Assembly (NCBI RefSeq): GCF_001632745.1
Contig: NZ_LQRT01000002.1
Span: 310,001 to 374,000, forward strand
Direction of reading: 5' to 3'
DNA: 64,000 nt
Origin: Aquimarina aggregata
Lineage (GTDB): Bacteria > Bacteroidota > Bacteroidia > Flavobacteriales > Flavobacteriaceae
Positions within the stretch are counted from its first letter, which is position 1. The number at the start of each line of letters is the position of its first letter. The notes under the pieces are model-generated. The model was not told the origin of the DNA. It worked only from the letters and a program-made list of their open reading frames with translations, and searched no databases. The position numbers and the translations under genes are program-made. Below, one piece after another: positions 1 through 8,852 of this stretch.

Positions 1-1863
1 ATGAGTAAGGAAACTAAATATACCGAAGATAATATACGATCCCTCGATTGGAAAGAGCATATCCGTATGCGACCGGGGATGTATATTGGTAAGCTAGGCG
101 ATGGATCATCTGCCGACGATGGGATTTATATTCTTGTAAAAGAAGTATTAGATAATTCGATCGATGAATATGTGATGGGAGCTGGTAAGACTATTGAGAT
201 ATCTATTCAAGGAGATAAAGTGATTGTGAGAGATTACGGTCGTGGAATTCCTTTGGGTAAAGTTGTTGATGTAGTTTCTAAAATGAATACTGGAGGTAAA
301 TATGATTCCAGAGCATTTAAAAAATCAGTAGGACTTAATGGGGTAGGTACAAAGGCGGTAAATGCTTTGTCTACATTTTTTAGAGTAGAATCTACCCGAG
401 ATGGCAAGTCTGCTTCTGCAGAGTTCGAAAAAGGTAACCTTACCAATCAAGAAACGTTAGATGAGACTTCTCGTAGAAGAGGTACTAAAGTATCTTTTGT
501 GCCAGATAATACTATTTTTAAACATTTCAAGTATCGTACAGAGTATGTAGCTAAAATGCTTAAGAACTATGTGTATCTTAATCCTGGACTGACGATCATA
601 TTTAACGGAGAAAAATATTTTTCAGAGCATGGATTAAGAGATTTACTTTCTGATAATATTAATGTTGAAGATAGATTATATGATATCATACATTTAAAAG
701 GTGATGATATTGAAATCGCTATTACGCACAGTAAAACACAATATAGTGAAGAATACCATTCTTTTGTAAATGGTCAACACACAACGCAAGGAGGAACACA
801 TCAAGCAGCATTTCGAGAAGCTATCGTAAAGACGATAAGAGAATATTACGGTAAAAATTATGAAGCTAGTGATATTCGTAAATCTATTGTGTCTGCTATT
901 AGTATAAAGGTTATGGAACCTGTATTTGAAAGTCAGACCAAAACTAAATTGGGATCTACAGATATGGGAGGAGATTTGCCTACTGTAAGAACCTATATTA
1001 ATGATTTTGTAAAACAATATCTGGATAACTTCTTACACAAAAACCCAAATACAACAGAAAGTTTACAACGCAAAATATTACAAGCAGAACGAGAACGTAA
1101 AGATTTATCTGGTATCCGTAAACTTGCTCGCGAACGTGCAAAGAAAGCCAGTTTACATAATAAAAAACTTAGAGATTGTCGTATTCATCTTACCGATAGT
1201 AAAAAAGATCGTAATCTAGAAAGTACTTTGTTTATAACAGAGGGAGATTCTGCAAGTGGGTCAATAACCAAGTCCAGAGATGTAAATACACAAGCTGTAT
1301 TTAGTTTACGTGGGAAACCACTGAATAGCTATAATATGAGTAAAAAAATTGTGTATGAAAATGAAGAATTTAATCTTTTACAAGCAGCATTGAATATTGA
1401 AGAATCAATGGAAGATCTAAGGTATAACAATATTGTTATCGCAACAGATGCCGATGTCGATGGGATGCATATTAGATTGTTATTAATCACTTTTTTTCTT
1501 CAGTTTTTCCCTGAGTTAATAAAAGAAGGACATTTATTTATATTACAAACTCCGTTGTTTAGAGTTCGAAATAAAAAACAAACAATCTATTGCTATTCAG
1601 AACAGGAAAGAAGAGACGCGATACAAAAACTATCAGGGAAACCAGAAATTACTCGATTTAAAGGATTAGGAGAGATATCTCCTGATGAATTTGTGCATTT
1701 TATTGGTGATGATATTCGTCTTGATCCTGTAATGTTGGATAAAGAAAAGACGATTGAGGAATTATTATCTTTTTATATGGGGAAAAATACTCCACAACGA
1801 CAAGAGTTTATCATAGACAACCTTAAGGTTGAATTAGACACTATAGAAGAAGAAGGGGTATAA
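1..1863 (+). CDS. parE: DNA topoisomerase IV subunit B
   Basis: ATPase subunit of a type IIA topoisomerase. With ParC it passes DNA duplexes through one another and decatenates daughter chromosomes. The GHKL ATPase domain shows the N-box EVLDNSIDE (about residues 48-56), DYGRGIP (78-84) and the lid [10 protein letters not shown] (111-120). The C-terminal TOPRIM domain has EGDSASGS with Glu414 and the DADVDG triad at Asp483, Asp485 and Asp487. The length of 620 aa fits ParE/GyrB proteins without the GyrB insertion. The ATG is at the window edge, so the promoter is not visible. An M48 peptidase gene follows after 14 nt and parC lies beyond it, which favours topoisomerase IV over gyrase. Confidence 0.93.
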   Translation: MSKETKYTEDNIRSLDWKEHIRMRPGMYIGKLGDGSSADDGIYILVKEVLDNSIDEYVMGAGKTIEISIQGDKVIVRDYGRGIPLGKVVDVVSKMNTGGKYDSRAFKKSVGLNGVGTKAVNALSTFFRVESTRDGKSASAEFEKGNLTNQETLDETSRRRGTKVSFVPDNTIFKHFKYRTEYVAKMLKNYVYLNPGLTIIFNGEKYFSEHGLRDLLSDNINVEDRLYDIIHLKGDDIEIAITHSKTQYSEEYHSFVNGQHTTQGGTHQAAFREAIVKTIREYYGKNYEASDIRKSIVSAISIKVMEPVFESQTKTKLGSTDMGGDLPTVRTYINDFVKQYLDNFLHKNPNTTESLQRKILQAERERKDLSGIRKLARERAKKASLHNKKLRDCRIHLTDSKKDRNLESTLFITEGDSASGSITKSRDVNTQAVFSLRGKPLNSYNMSKKIVYENEEFNLLQAALNIEESMEDLRYNNIVIATDADVDGMHIRLLLITFFLQFFPELIKEGHLFILQTPLFRVRNKKQTIYCYSEQERRDAIQKLSGKPEITRFKGLGEISPDEFVHFIGDDIRLDPVMLDKEKTIEELLSFYMGKNTPQRQEFIIDNLKVELDTIEEEGV

Positions 1864-1877
1864 GTAGCGTTATAAGA

Positions 1878-2762
1878 ATGGAAAAAATTACAGTTAAAGT
1901 ACACAAGAAAGAAAAGTTTTATTACAATCTAATGATTGTATTTACCATACTTTTATGTATTCCCGGTCTTTTGTTTTTGCCGTATCTTTTACTTGTAGGG
2001 ATTTTTATACTAATAAGTACTGGCCTTTTTATAGGATATATAAAAGGAAGTGCTGTACGAGTGAGTAAAGATCAATTTTCTGATTTATATGATATTGTTA
2101 CTGATCAATGTCAAAAATTAGCAATAAAAAAAGCTCCTGAAATTTATATTGTAGAATCTGGAGGGTTATTAAATGCTATGGCTACAAAATTTGTTGGAGC
2201 TAATTATCTGATTATCTACAGCGATTTGTACGAAGTGATATTGGATGGTAGAAAGGATATCGTAGAATTTATTATTGCTCATGAACTGTGCCATGTAAAA
2301 CGAAATCATGTATATAAAAAGATGTACGTTTTTCCTTCATTACTAGTCCCGTTTTTGGCTCAAGCGTATTCTAGAGCTTGTGAATATACGTGTGATAGTG
2401 TTGGATATACAATTAGTCCAAGAGGTGCTGTAGATGGTATTAAACTTTTAGCCTCAGGAAAACGTTTGTATAATAAAATGGATACGAAAGCATATACAAA
2501 ACAAATAGAAATTACAGATAGTTTTTGGGTTTGGCTTTCAGAAAAATTGTCTACTCACCCTCATTTATCAAAAAGAATAACACCAGAAATGTTGCGTGTT
2601 AATTTTAATTCTTTTCGATACTCAGATAATAAAAGAACTAAAATAGACACTGCAAAACCTGAAATTCAACAAATAAATGAAACTACTTCTGAAGTGCAAG
2701 AAGTGAAAACTGAAAATAAAAGTAAAGGTGATGATCACCAACGATTTATGCCTAAATTTTAA
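1878..2762 (+). CDS. M48-family membrane zinc metallopeptidase
   Basis: Predicted membrane-bound zinc endopeptidase of the M48 (HtpX/Ste24-like) family. Two closely spaced hydrophobic segments (about residues 17-56) form a membrane hairpin. The zinc motif HELCH is at 135-139, and the third ligand is probably Glu169 in ACEYTCD, as expected for M48. The C-terminal 50 residues are polar and probably disordered. The gene is 14 nt after parE and 21 nt before parC, all in one direction, so it is probably co-transcribed with the topoisomerase. Nothing in the sequence shows a functional link to DNA topology. Its substrate is unknown. Confidence 0.85.
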   Translation: MEKITVKVHKKEKFYYNLMIVFTILLCIPGLLFLPYLLLVGIFILISTGLFIGYIKGSAVRVSKDQFSDLYDIVTDQCQKLAIKKAPEIYIVESGGLLNAMATKFVGANYLIIYSDLYEVILDGRKDIVEFIIAHELCHVKRNHVYKKMYVFPSLLVPFLAQAYSRACEYTCDSVGYTISPRGAVDGIKLLASGKRLYNKMDTKAYTKQIEITDSFWVWLSEKLSTHPHLSKRITPEMLRVNFNSFRYSDNKRTKIDTAKPEIQQINETTSEVQEVKTENKSKGDDHQRFMPKF

Positions 2763-2783
2763 TGTAAATTAGAGTAATATTAC

Positions 2784-5432
2784 ATGTCAGAAGAAAACGA
2801 AAACGAAGAATTACATCACGAATCATCTCAAGAAGATCACCAACCGCAAGAAGTGATTACCAAAGTCACAGGAATGTATAAAGACTGGTTTCTGGATTAT
2901 GCATCTTATGTAATCTTAGAGAGAGCGGTACCTGCAATCGAAGATGGCTTGAAGCCTGTACAACGGCGTATTCTTCATTCTATGAAAGACTTAGATGATG
3001 GTAGATACAATAAAGTAGCTAATATTGTTGGACATACAATGCAATATCACCCTCATGGTGATGCCAGTATTGCTGATGCAATGGTACAAGTTGGACAAAA
3101 AGAATTGTTAATCGATATGCAAGGAAACTGGGGTAATATCCTTACTGGGGATAGAGCTGCAGCATCAAGATATATCGAAGCTAGGTTGTCAAAATTTGCT
3201 TTAGATGTAGTTTATAACCCTAAAGTTACCGATTGGCAACTGTCTTATGATGGAAGAAAGAAAGAACCTATTAATTTACCAGTAAAATTCCCACTACTAT
3301 TGGCTCAAGGTGCAGAAGGGATAGCAGTAGGATTAAGTACTAAGATTCTTCCTCATAATTTTATAGAGCTTATAGATGCTTCTATAAAACATTTACAAGG
3401 AAAACGCTTTACTATTTTACCTGATTTCCCTACATCTGGTATTGCAGATTTTACAAATTATAATGATGGTAATCGCGGTGGGAAAGTAAGAGTACGTGCA
3501 AAAATTTCGCAAGTTGACAAAAATACGTTGGTAATTAATGAAATTCCGTTTTCTACGACAACTACGTCATTGATAGATTCGGTTCTTAAAGCGAATGATA
3601 AAGGGAAAATAAAAATTAAGAAGATAGAGGACAATACGGCTGCAAATGTCGAAATATTAATTCATCTACCTTCGGGAATTTCACCTGATAAAACAATAGA
3701 TGCTCTGTATGCATTTACCAATTGTGAGATATCTATTTCGCCATTAGGATGTGTGATAGAAGATAACAAGCCTGATTTTATAGGTGTTTCTGAAATGTTA
3801 CGTCGTTCTACCGATAATACGTTAGCTTTATTAAAAAAGGAACTAGAGATTCAATTAGATGAATTACAAGAACAATGGCATTTTGCATCTTTAGAAAGAA
3901 TATTTATAGAAAACCGTATCTATCGTGATATAGAAGAAGTAGATACTTGGGAAGGAGTTATCGAGGCTATTGATAAAGGTTTACAACCACACATCAAACA
4001 TTTAAAGCGTGCAGTTACAGAAGAGGATATTGTTCGTTTGACCGAGATTAGAATTAAGCGTATTTCTAAGTTTGATATAGATAAAGCACAGCAAAAAATC
4101 GAAGCTTTAGAGGATGATATCGCTCAAGTAAAACATCATTTAGAGCATCTTGTAGAGTTTGCTATAGATTATTTTAAACGTTTGAAAACGACCTATGGAA
4201 AAGGTAAAGAACGTAAAACTGAGATTAGAATTTTTGATGATATTGAAGCTACCAAAGTAGTTATTCGTAACACAAAATTGTATGTAAATCGAGAAGAAGG
4301 TTTTGTAGGAACTTCTCTAAGAAGAGATGAATATGTGACCGACTGTTCTGATATTGATGATATCATATGTTTTACTAGAGAAGGTAAATTAATGATAACT
4401 AAGGTAGATGCAAAAACATTTATTGGTAAAGATATTATTCATGTAGCTGTGTTTAAGAAAAAAGATAAGCGTACTATTTATAATCTGATTTATCAAGATG
4501 GTAAAGGAGGAGCATCTTATGTAAAACGATTTGCAGTAACTAGTGTCACTCGAGATAAAGAATATGATTTAGCTCAAGGAAAAAAAGGCTCTAAAATTTC
4601 GTATTTCTCTGCTAATCCAAACGGAGAAGCCGAAGTTGTTTCAATATTCTTACGTCAAGCAGGTAGTATTAAAAAACTGAAATTTGACCTTGACTTTTCT
4701 GATCTACTTATAAAAGGTAGAGGCGTTAAAGGGAATATAGTTACAAAGTATAATATTAAAAGAATCGAATTAAAAGAACAAGGAGTCTCTACATTAAAAC
4801 CTCGCAAAATATGGTTTGATGATTCTGTACAACGCCTCAATGTAGATGGAAGAGGTGATCTTTTAGGAGAGTTTAGAGGCGAGGATCGTTTATTAGTAAT
4901 CACGCAAAATGGTATTGCAAAAACATTGATACCAGAAATGACACTTCATTTCAGTTCTGATATGATTGTCCTAGAAAAATGGAAGCCTAAAAAACCTATT
5001 TCTGCAATTTATTGGGATGGGGAGAAGGAACGCTATTATGTCAAGCGATTTTTGATGGAGAATCCAGAAAAAGAAGAAGTGTTTATTACAGAACATCCAA
5101 AATCATTTTTGGAAGTGGTATCAACAGATTATAAACCTATAGCCGAATTGGTATTTACAAAAATTAGAGGTAAGGATCAAAGACCTAACGAAGAATTGAA
5201 TTTTGAGGATTTTATTGCTATAAAAGGGGTAAAGGCGCAAGGTAATCAATTAACAACACACAAAGTGAAACAGGTTAATTTATTAGATTCATTGCCTTAT
5301 GAAGAACCAGAAGAACTGCCTGCAGAAGAAATCGAAGTTGTAGAAGAAGAAAATGTTTCTTCAGAAGAAAAAAACGATGCCACCTCTGACGAGTCAGAAA
5401 AAGACAAAGGAGAGCAAGGAAGTCTGTTCTAG
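2784..5432 (+). CDS. parC: DNA topoisomerase IV subunit A
   Basis: DNA cleavage and rejoining subunit of topoisomerase IV. The catalytic Tyr130 lies in AAASRYIEAR. The quinolone-region helix reads HPHGDASIAD, so Ala94 sits where E. coli GyrA has Ser83, while Asp98 matches Asp87. A coiled-coil tower (about residues 360-480) is followed by a beta-pinwheel-like C-terminal domain. The last 40 residues are very acidic (EEPEELPAEEIEVVEEE and onward). At 882 aa it is longer than E. coli ParC, as is usual in Bacteroidota. It is the third gene of the parE operon and ends at a strong bidirectional terminator. Confidence 0.93.
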   Translation: MSEENENEELHHESSQEDHQPQEVITKVTGMYKDWFLDYASYVILERAVPAIEDGLKPVQRRILHSMKDLDDGRYNKVANIVGHTMQYHPHGDASIADAMVQVGQKELLIDMQGNWGNILTGDRAAASRYIEARLSKFALDVVYNPKVTDWQLSYDGRKKEPINLPVKFPLLLAQGAEGIAVGLSTKILPHNFIELIDASIKHLQGKRFTILPDFPTSGIADFTNYNDGNRGGKVRVRAKISQVDKNTLVINEIPFSTTTTSLIDSVLKANDKGKIKIKKIEDNTAANVEILIHLPSGISPDKTIDALYAFTNCEISISPLGCVIEDNKPDFIGVSEMLRRSTDNTLALLKKELEIQLDELQEQWHFASLERIFIENRIYRDIEEVDTWEGVIEAIDKGLQPHIKHLKRAVTEEDIVRLTEIRIKRISKFDIDKAQQKIEALEDDIAQVKHHLEHLVEFAIDYFKRLKTTYGKGKERKTEIRIFDDIEATKVVIRNTKLYVNREEGFVGTSLRRDEYVTDCSDIDDIICFTREGKLMITKVDAKTFIGKDIIHVAVFKKKDKRTIYNLIYQDGKGGASYVKRFAVTSVTRDKEYDLAQGKKGSKISYFSANPNGEAEVVSIFLRQAGSIKKLKFDLDFSDLLIKGRGVKGNIVTKYNIKRIELKEQGVSTLKPRKIWFDDSVQRLNVDGRGDLLGEFRGEDRLLVITQNGIAKTLIPEMTLHFSSDMIVLEKWKPKKPISAIYWDGEKERYYVKRFLMENPEKEEVFITEHPKSFLEVVSTDYKPIAELVFTKIRGKDQRPNEELNFEDFIAIKGVKAQGNQLTTHKVKQVNLLDSLPYEEPEELPAEEIEVVEEENVSSEEKNDATSDESEKDKGEQGSLF

Positions 5433-5450
5433 ATAATATTTATAGATTTA

Positions 5451-5486
5451 AAAAAGCCTGATTACACTTAAGTAATCAGGCTTTTT
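5451..5486. terminator. Bidirectional intrinsic terminator between parC and phnA
   Basis: A perfect 15-bp stem (AAAAAGCCTGATTAC paired with GTAATCAGGCTTTTT) with a 6-nt loop. It is flanked by A-tracts and T-tracts and sits between two convergent genes, so it can end transcription from both sides. Confidence 0.9.
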
Positions 5487-5508
5487 AATGAATTTTTAAA
5501 ATAGTATT

Positions 5509-6087
5509 TTACGATTTTTTCACATATTTGGTTAAAATAACAATGTGCTGGCCACTCACACGGCCTTCAATATGTTCTGGATTATCATGAACTAATGAGA
5601 TATTTCTAACTGCAGTACCGCGCTTTGCCGTAAAATTGGCTCCTTTAACGTTTAAATCTTTAATAAGCACCACACTATCACCGGCTTGTAAAACAGCACC
5701 GTTTGCATCTATATGTTTAATAGTGTCATTATCATCATCCCCGTCACCAGTTGCTTTTGCCCATGCTAAAGTGTCGTCATCAAGGTACATCATGTCAAGT
5801 AGATCTTGTGGCCAACTTTCTGCGCGTAGTCTATTTAGCATTCTCCAAGCCATTACTTGTACTGCAGGAACTTCACTCCACATACTATCATTAAGACAAC
5901 GCCAATGATTAGGATCTACTTCATCAGGGTCTTCAATTTGTTCTATACATGTTTGAGAAATAAGGATATGCGCATCCAAACCAGTACCTGGAGATTTGGG
6001 CACTTCATAAATTTTCAAATTTTCAGTTACTCCTGATAATTCACATACAGATCCGCTTCTTTTTTGTAGTTCTCTTTCTAGGTTCAT
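5509..6087 (-). CDS. PhnA-domain protein
   Basis: Member of the PhnA (YjdM-like) family. It was named after the E. coli phosphonate locus, but its real biochemical role is not settled. The N-terminal part (LERELQKRSGSVCELSG) is the Bacteroidota extension with a Cys. The C-terminal 70 residues form the PhnA SH3-like domain (DANGAVLQAGDSVVLIKDL, then VKGANFTAKRGTAVRNI). The gene is 192 aa and monocistronic. It converges on parC across a strong terminator. No phosphonate-uptake or C-P lyase genes are nearby, so a role in phosphonate use is not supported here. Confidence 0.8.
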   Translation of the reverse strand: MNLERELQKRSGSVCELSGVTENLKIYEVPKSPGTGLDAHILISQTCIEQIEDPDEVDPNHWRCLNDSMWSEVPAVQVMAWRMLNRLRAESWPQDLLDMMYLDDDTLAWAKATGDGDDDNDTIKHIDANGAVLQAGDSVVLIKDLNVKGANFTAKRGTAVRNISLVHDNPEHIEGRVSGQHIVILTKYVKKS

Positions 6088-6180
6088 TTAATATTGGTTA
6101 ATTGTATAGTTTTATACTTTAGAATATATCCACATTAGTTTAAAATGCGAATTTCCAATAAAAAATATATTTCTAAAAAA

Positions 6181-6214
6181 AAATCTTAGTATTCCGTTAG
6201 AAATACTAAGATTT
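6181..6214 (-). terminator. Intrinsic terminator of the lipocalin-like gene
   Basis: A perfect 13-bp stem (AAATCTTAGTATT with AATACTAAGATTT) and an 8-nt loop. On the minus strand it is followed by a run of T (an A-run at about 6174-6183 on the plus strand), just beyond the stop codon of the leftward gene ending at 6234. Confidence 0.85.
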
Positions 6215-6233
6215 TAAATATGAAATTATAGAT

Positions 6234-6668
6234 TTAATTTTGTGGTTCAGGTTTTGCTTTTGCAGCAGTGCTAATGCTGGTATTACTTCCTCTTACTAAT
6301 GTGTATGGTTTATCTCCGTACTTTAGGACTAACTTACTAGGTGATAGTTCTATTATATCGACTTCGATTCTATCGCTATCACTATTGTTTTTAGTTAATT
6401 TTGGTAATTTAGAAGAAGTTCTTTCTTTATATTCCAGCACGAGAGTTTTGTCTTTAATACTCCAAGTACCTAAACTTGAATTTTCAGATTTAATTCTGCT
6501 GAAAGTTCCATCACTTTTAAAATTGAATTGAGCACCATGAAGCAATTGATTACTCTTAGTATTTTTCATGTCTTCTTTCCAATTTCCTACTAGGGTCGAG
6601 GCGTCTTGAGCACTTAAGGATAACGTAAAAAAAGCTATCAATAAGCTTAAGGTTAAGGTTCTTTTCAT
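6234..6668 (-). CDS. Secreted lipocalin-like protein of unknown function
   Basis: A 144-aa protein with a clear signal peptide (MKRTLTLSLLIAFFTLSLSA), so it is exported. The mature part starts with LVGNWKEDM and alternates short strands (QFNFKSDGTFSRI, GTWSIKDKTLVLEY), the pattern of the lipocalin-like stress proteins common in Bacteroidota. Strand pattern and length are the only evidence for the fold. It lies downstream of the ApbE gene (77-nt gap) and ends at its own terminator. No ligand can be inferred. Confidence 0.6.
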   Translation of the reverse strand: MKRTLTLSLLIAFFTLSLSAQDASTLVGNWKEDMKNTKSNQLLHGAQFNFKSDGTFSRIKSENSSLGTWSIKDKTLVLEYKERTSSKLPKLTKNNSDSDRIEVDIIELSPSKLVLKYGDKPYTLVRGSNTSISTAAKAKPEPQN

Positions 6669-6745
6669 TTTAGATTTGTTTTGGATAAAGATAATAATTT
6701 AATACAATCTTTATTATTTGGGGTTTAATTTAAAATTCTAAATTA

Positions 6746-7729
6746 CTAATTATTATCAATTTGTATATGATCAGATGTATAAATATCTCCTTTATCACTA
6801 ATAATTATACATTCTATCTGTGCCAATTGATTTATTCTATTCATACCAACTTCTTTTCCCATTACAAATATTGATGTAGCTAGGGCATCGGCTAATTCTG
6901 CTTTCGGAGCAAAAACTGTCACACTTATAATACCACTAGAAGGGTACCCCGTTCGAGGGTCTATAATGTGTGAATATCTTTTAGTATTAAAAGATACAAA
7001 TTTTTCGTAATTACCAGAAGTGACTACAGCACCGTTTACAATGGGTAGCAGCGCAAAAGCCTTTGTTTTATTTAGAGGATTGGTGATTGCGACTTTCCAA
7101 TCGTTACCATCAGGTTGTTTTCCCCAAGTATTCATATCACCAGAGGCGTTAATAATACCAGCGCTTACTTTGTTTTGAATAAGTAATGCCTTTGCTTTAT
7201 CAGCGGCATATCCTTTGCCGATTGCTCCAAAACCAATTTTCATTCCTTTTTTATTCAAGAAAACAGTAGAGTTTTCTTTATCCAAAACAACATGTCGATA
7301 TCCAACTTTTGCTACCGAAGCTTTAATTTTTTCTTCTGTAGGCATTTTAGTCATACTGCCATCAAACTTCCAAATTTTATCCATAGATGCATATGTAATA
7401 TCAAAAGCTCCGTCGGTAAGTTTAGATATACCTATAGATCGGTTAATAAGATCAAATAACTCTTGATCCACTTTTACAGGTCGAATACCAGCATTTTTAT
7501 TGATTAATGAGGTTTGAGAACTTTGGTCCCAGGAAGAAATAAGTTTTTCTATTCTCGAAATCTCTGCTACTGCTATATCTATATATTGATTAGCCTGTAT
7601 TGTATCTTGGGCTACTACAGTAATATCAAAACGGCTTCCCATAAGTAGAAGAGTACGTTTGTGTGTTTGCTGTGCAAAACCTAATACATGCAAAAAAATG
7701 AATATAACAATACTTGTATAAGCTCTCAA
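6746..7729 (-). CDS. apbE: FAD:protein FMN transferase (ApbE family)
   Basis: Attaches FMN covalently to Thr/Ser of target flavoproteins, using FAD as donor. Known ApbE targets include NqrB/NqrC and RnfG subunits. Family motifs are present: TDGAFDITYA (about 105-114), GAIGKGYAADKA (168-179), INASGD, SHIIDPRTGYP (about 252-262) and ADALATSIFVMG. The N-terminus MRAYTSIVIFIFLHVLGFAQ is a signal peptide, so the enzyme acts in the periplasm. The only start that keeps the signal peptide is a TTG at 7727-7729. The gene begins 3 nt after the thioredoxin-like gene, so the two are an operon. Confidence 0.9.
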   Translation of the reverse strand: MRAYTSIVIFIFLHVLGFAQQTHKRTLLLMGSRFDITVVAQDTIQANQYIDIAVAEISRIEKLISSWDQSSQTSLINKNAGIRPVKVDQELFDLINRSIGISKLTDGAFDITYASMDKIWKFDGSMTKMPTEEKIKASVAKVGYRHVVLDKENSTVFLNKKGMKIGFGAIGKGYAADKAKALLIQNKVSAGIINASGDMNTWGKQPDGNDWKVAITNPLNKTKAFALLPIVNGAVVTSGNYEKFVSFNTKRYSHIIDPRTGYPSSGIISVTVFAPKAELADALATSIFVMGKEVGMNRINQLAQIECIIISDKGDIYTSDHIQIDNN

Positions 7730-7732
7730 TAA

Positions 7733-8173
7733 TTAACTTTTAAAAGATTCTAATAATTTAATGTATGCTGAAGGTGTTGTTTTTTTATATCCTGTTTCGC
7801 CAAGTACAGTCCCATTTTTATCCATAACCACTACAAAAGGAAAAAAACCATTCTTGTTATATTTTTCGGCCAATTTATTATTTTGCTCTTGCAGCTCTGG
7901 AACCAATTGATTTTTCTTTTTTCTTGGAAAATCTGCTTGTACCATAATAAAATGATCTTTTGAATAGGATTTAAACTCTTCAGAATTAAAAATTTCTCGA
8001 TCTAATTTTATACACGGAACACACCAATCAGAGCCTTGAAAAACAAGTATAATATTTCGGTTTTGTTCAGCAGCATTAATTTTAGCTTTTTCAAAATTAG
8101 TAGTCCATTCTTGTGCCTCAAGGGTAGTGCTTGTAAAAGTAAATAACAAGGCTATGATTAAAAATCTATACAT
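7733..8173 (-). CDS. Periplasmic thioredoxin-family protein
   Basis: A 146-aa exported thioredoxin-fold protein of the DUF255/thioredoxin_7 type. It has a signal peptide (residues 1-20, ending LEAQ). The strand and redox motif NIILVFQGSDWCVPCIKLDREIF contains a WCVPC active site (about residues 50-54). The C-terminal half has FFPFVVVMDKNGTVLGETGY, the usual cis-Pro strand region. It is the first gene of a two-gene operon with apbE (3-nt gap). This pairing suggests joint maturation or reduction of periplasmic redox proteins, but that is inference from context. Confidence 0.82.
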   Translation of the reverse strand: MYRFLIIALLFTFTSTTLEAQEWTTNFEKAKINAAEQNRNIILVFQGSDWCVPCIKLDREIFNSEEFKSYSKDHFIMVQADFPRKKKNQLVPELQEQNNKLAEKYNKNGFFPFVVVMDKNGTVLGETGYKKTTPSAYIKLLESFKS

Positions 8174-8320
8174 TATGCGTGATGTTTTAAATGATCATAA
8201 TTATATAAATAGACTGTTTTTTTTATACAATCTTACATAATTTAAAGTATAAAGATAAAAATCTTTGTACTCTATAAGTACAATATTTATACCAAATAGA
8301 GTAGAAGGCCTACTTGAAAT

Positions 8321-8833
8321 TTAGAGTATCGTAGGTTGTGTTCCTGTAACAATAATACCGTGTTCAGTTAATGTGTTTACTTTATTTGGATTGTTTGTGA
8401 GCATTTTAATTGATTTTACTCCGATTTCTTTTAGAATATCAGCAGCACTTCTAAAATCTCTATTGTCTTTTTTAAAGCCAACGGCTTCATAGGCCTCTGC
8501 TTGAGGAACTCCTTGTTTTTTATAGATTGCACTTTTTAACAAAGCATAATGCCCATTACCTTTACCCTCTTGGTCTAACCAAATAACGATTCCTTTGCCT
8601 TCTTTTTGTATAAGTTGTTGAGAGATTTCCATTTGCTCTCTACAATCACATTCGATACTATTAAAATGATGTCCAAATATGCAAGAGGAGTGTACACGAC
8701 ATAAAATGTCATTTTCATCTTTTACATCACCCATCACGAGGGCAAAAGATTCCTTTTGCCCATCGTAAAACATCATTTCATGATATTCTCCAAATTTTGT
8801 TTTTAAATTTCCTTCTGCAATTTTTACAATCAT
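8321..8833 (-). CDS. ribA: GTP cyclohydrolase II-like protein, stand-alone short form
   Basis: Homologue of GTP cyclohydrolase II, which opens GTP to the first pyrimidine of riboflavin synthesis. The zinc-binding C-x10-C-x-C motif is intact (SSCIFGHHFNSIECDC). VGFKKDNRDF matches the D-x-R-D catalytic segment and TNNPNKV the nucleotide-binding Lys loop. The usual RQEGRGIGL is altered to DQEGKGNGH. The protein is 170 aa against about 196 in E. coli and has no RibB domain, whereas Flavobacteriaceae normally carry a fused RibBA. It may therefore be a paralogue with another role. It starts 19 nt after the stop of the secreted S74-tail-like gene. Confidence 0.75.
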   Translation of the reverse strand: MIVKIAEGNLKTKFGEYHEMMFYDGQKESFALVMGDVKDENDILCRVHSSCIFGHHFNSIECDCREQMEISQQLIQKEGKGIVIWLDQEGKGNGHYALLKSAIYKKQGVPQAEAYEAVGFKKDNRDFRSAADILKEIGVKSIKMLTNNPNKVNTLTEHGIIVTGTQPTIL

Positions 8834-8852
8834 GATATGTTTTTTAATCGGC

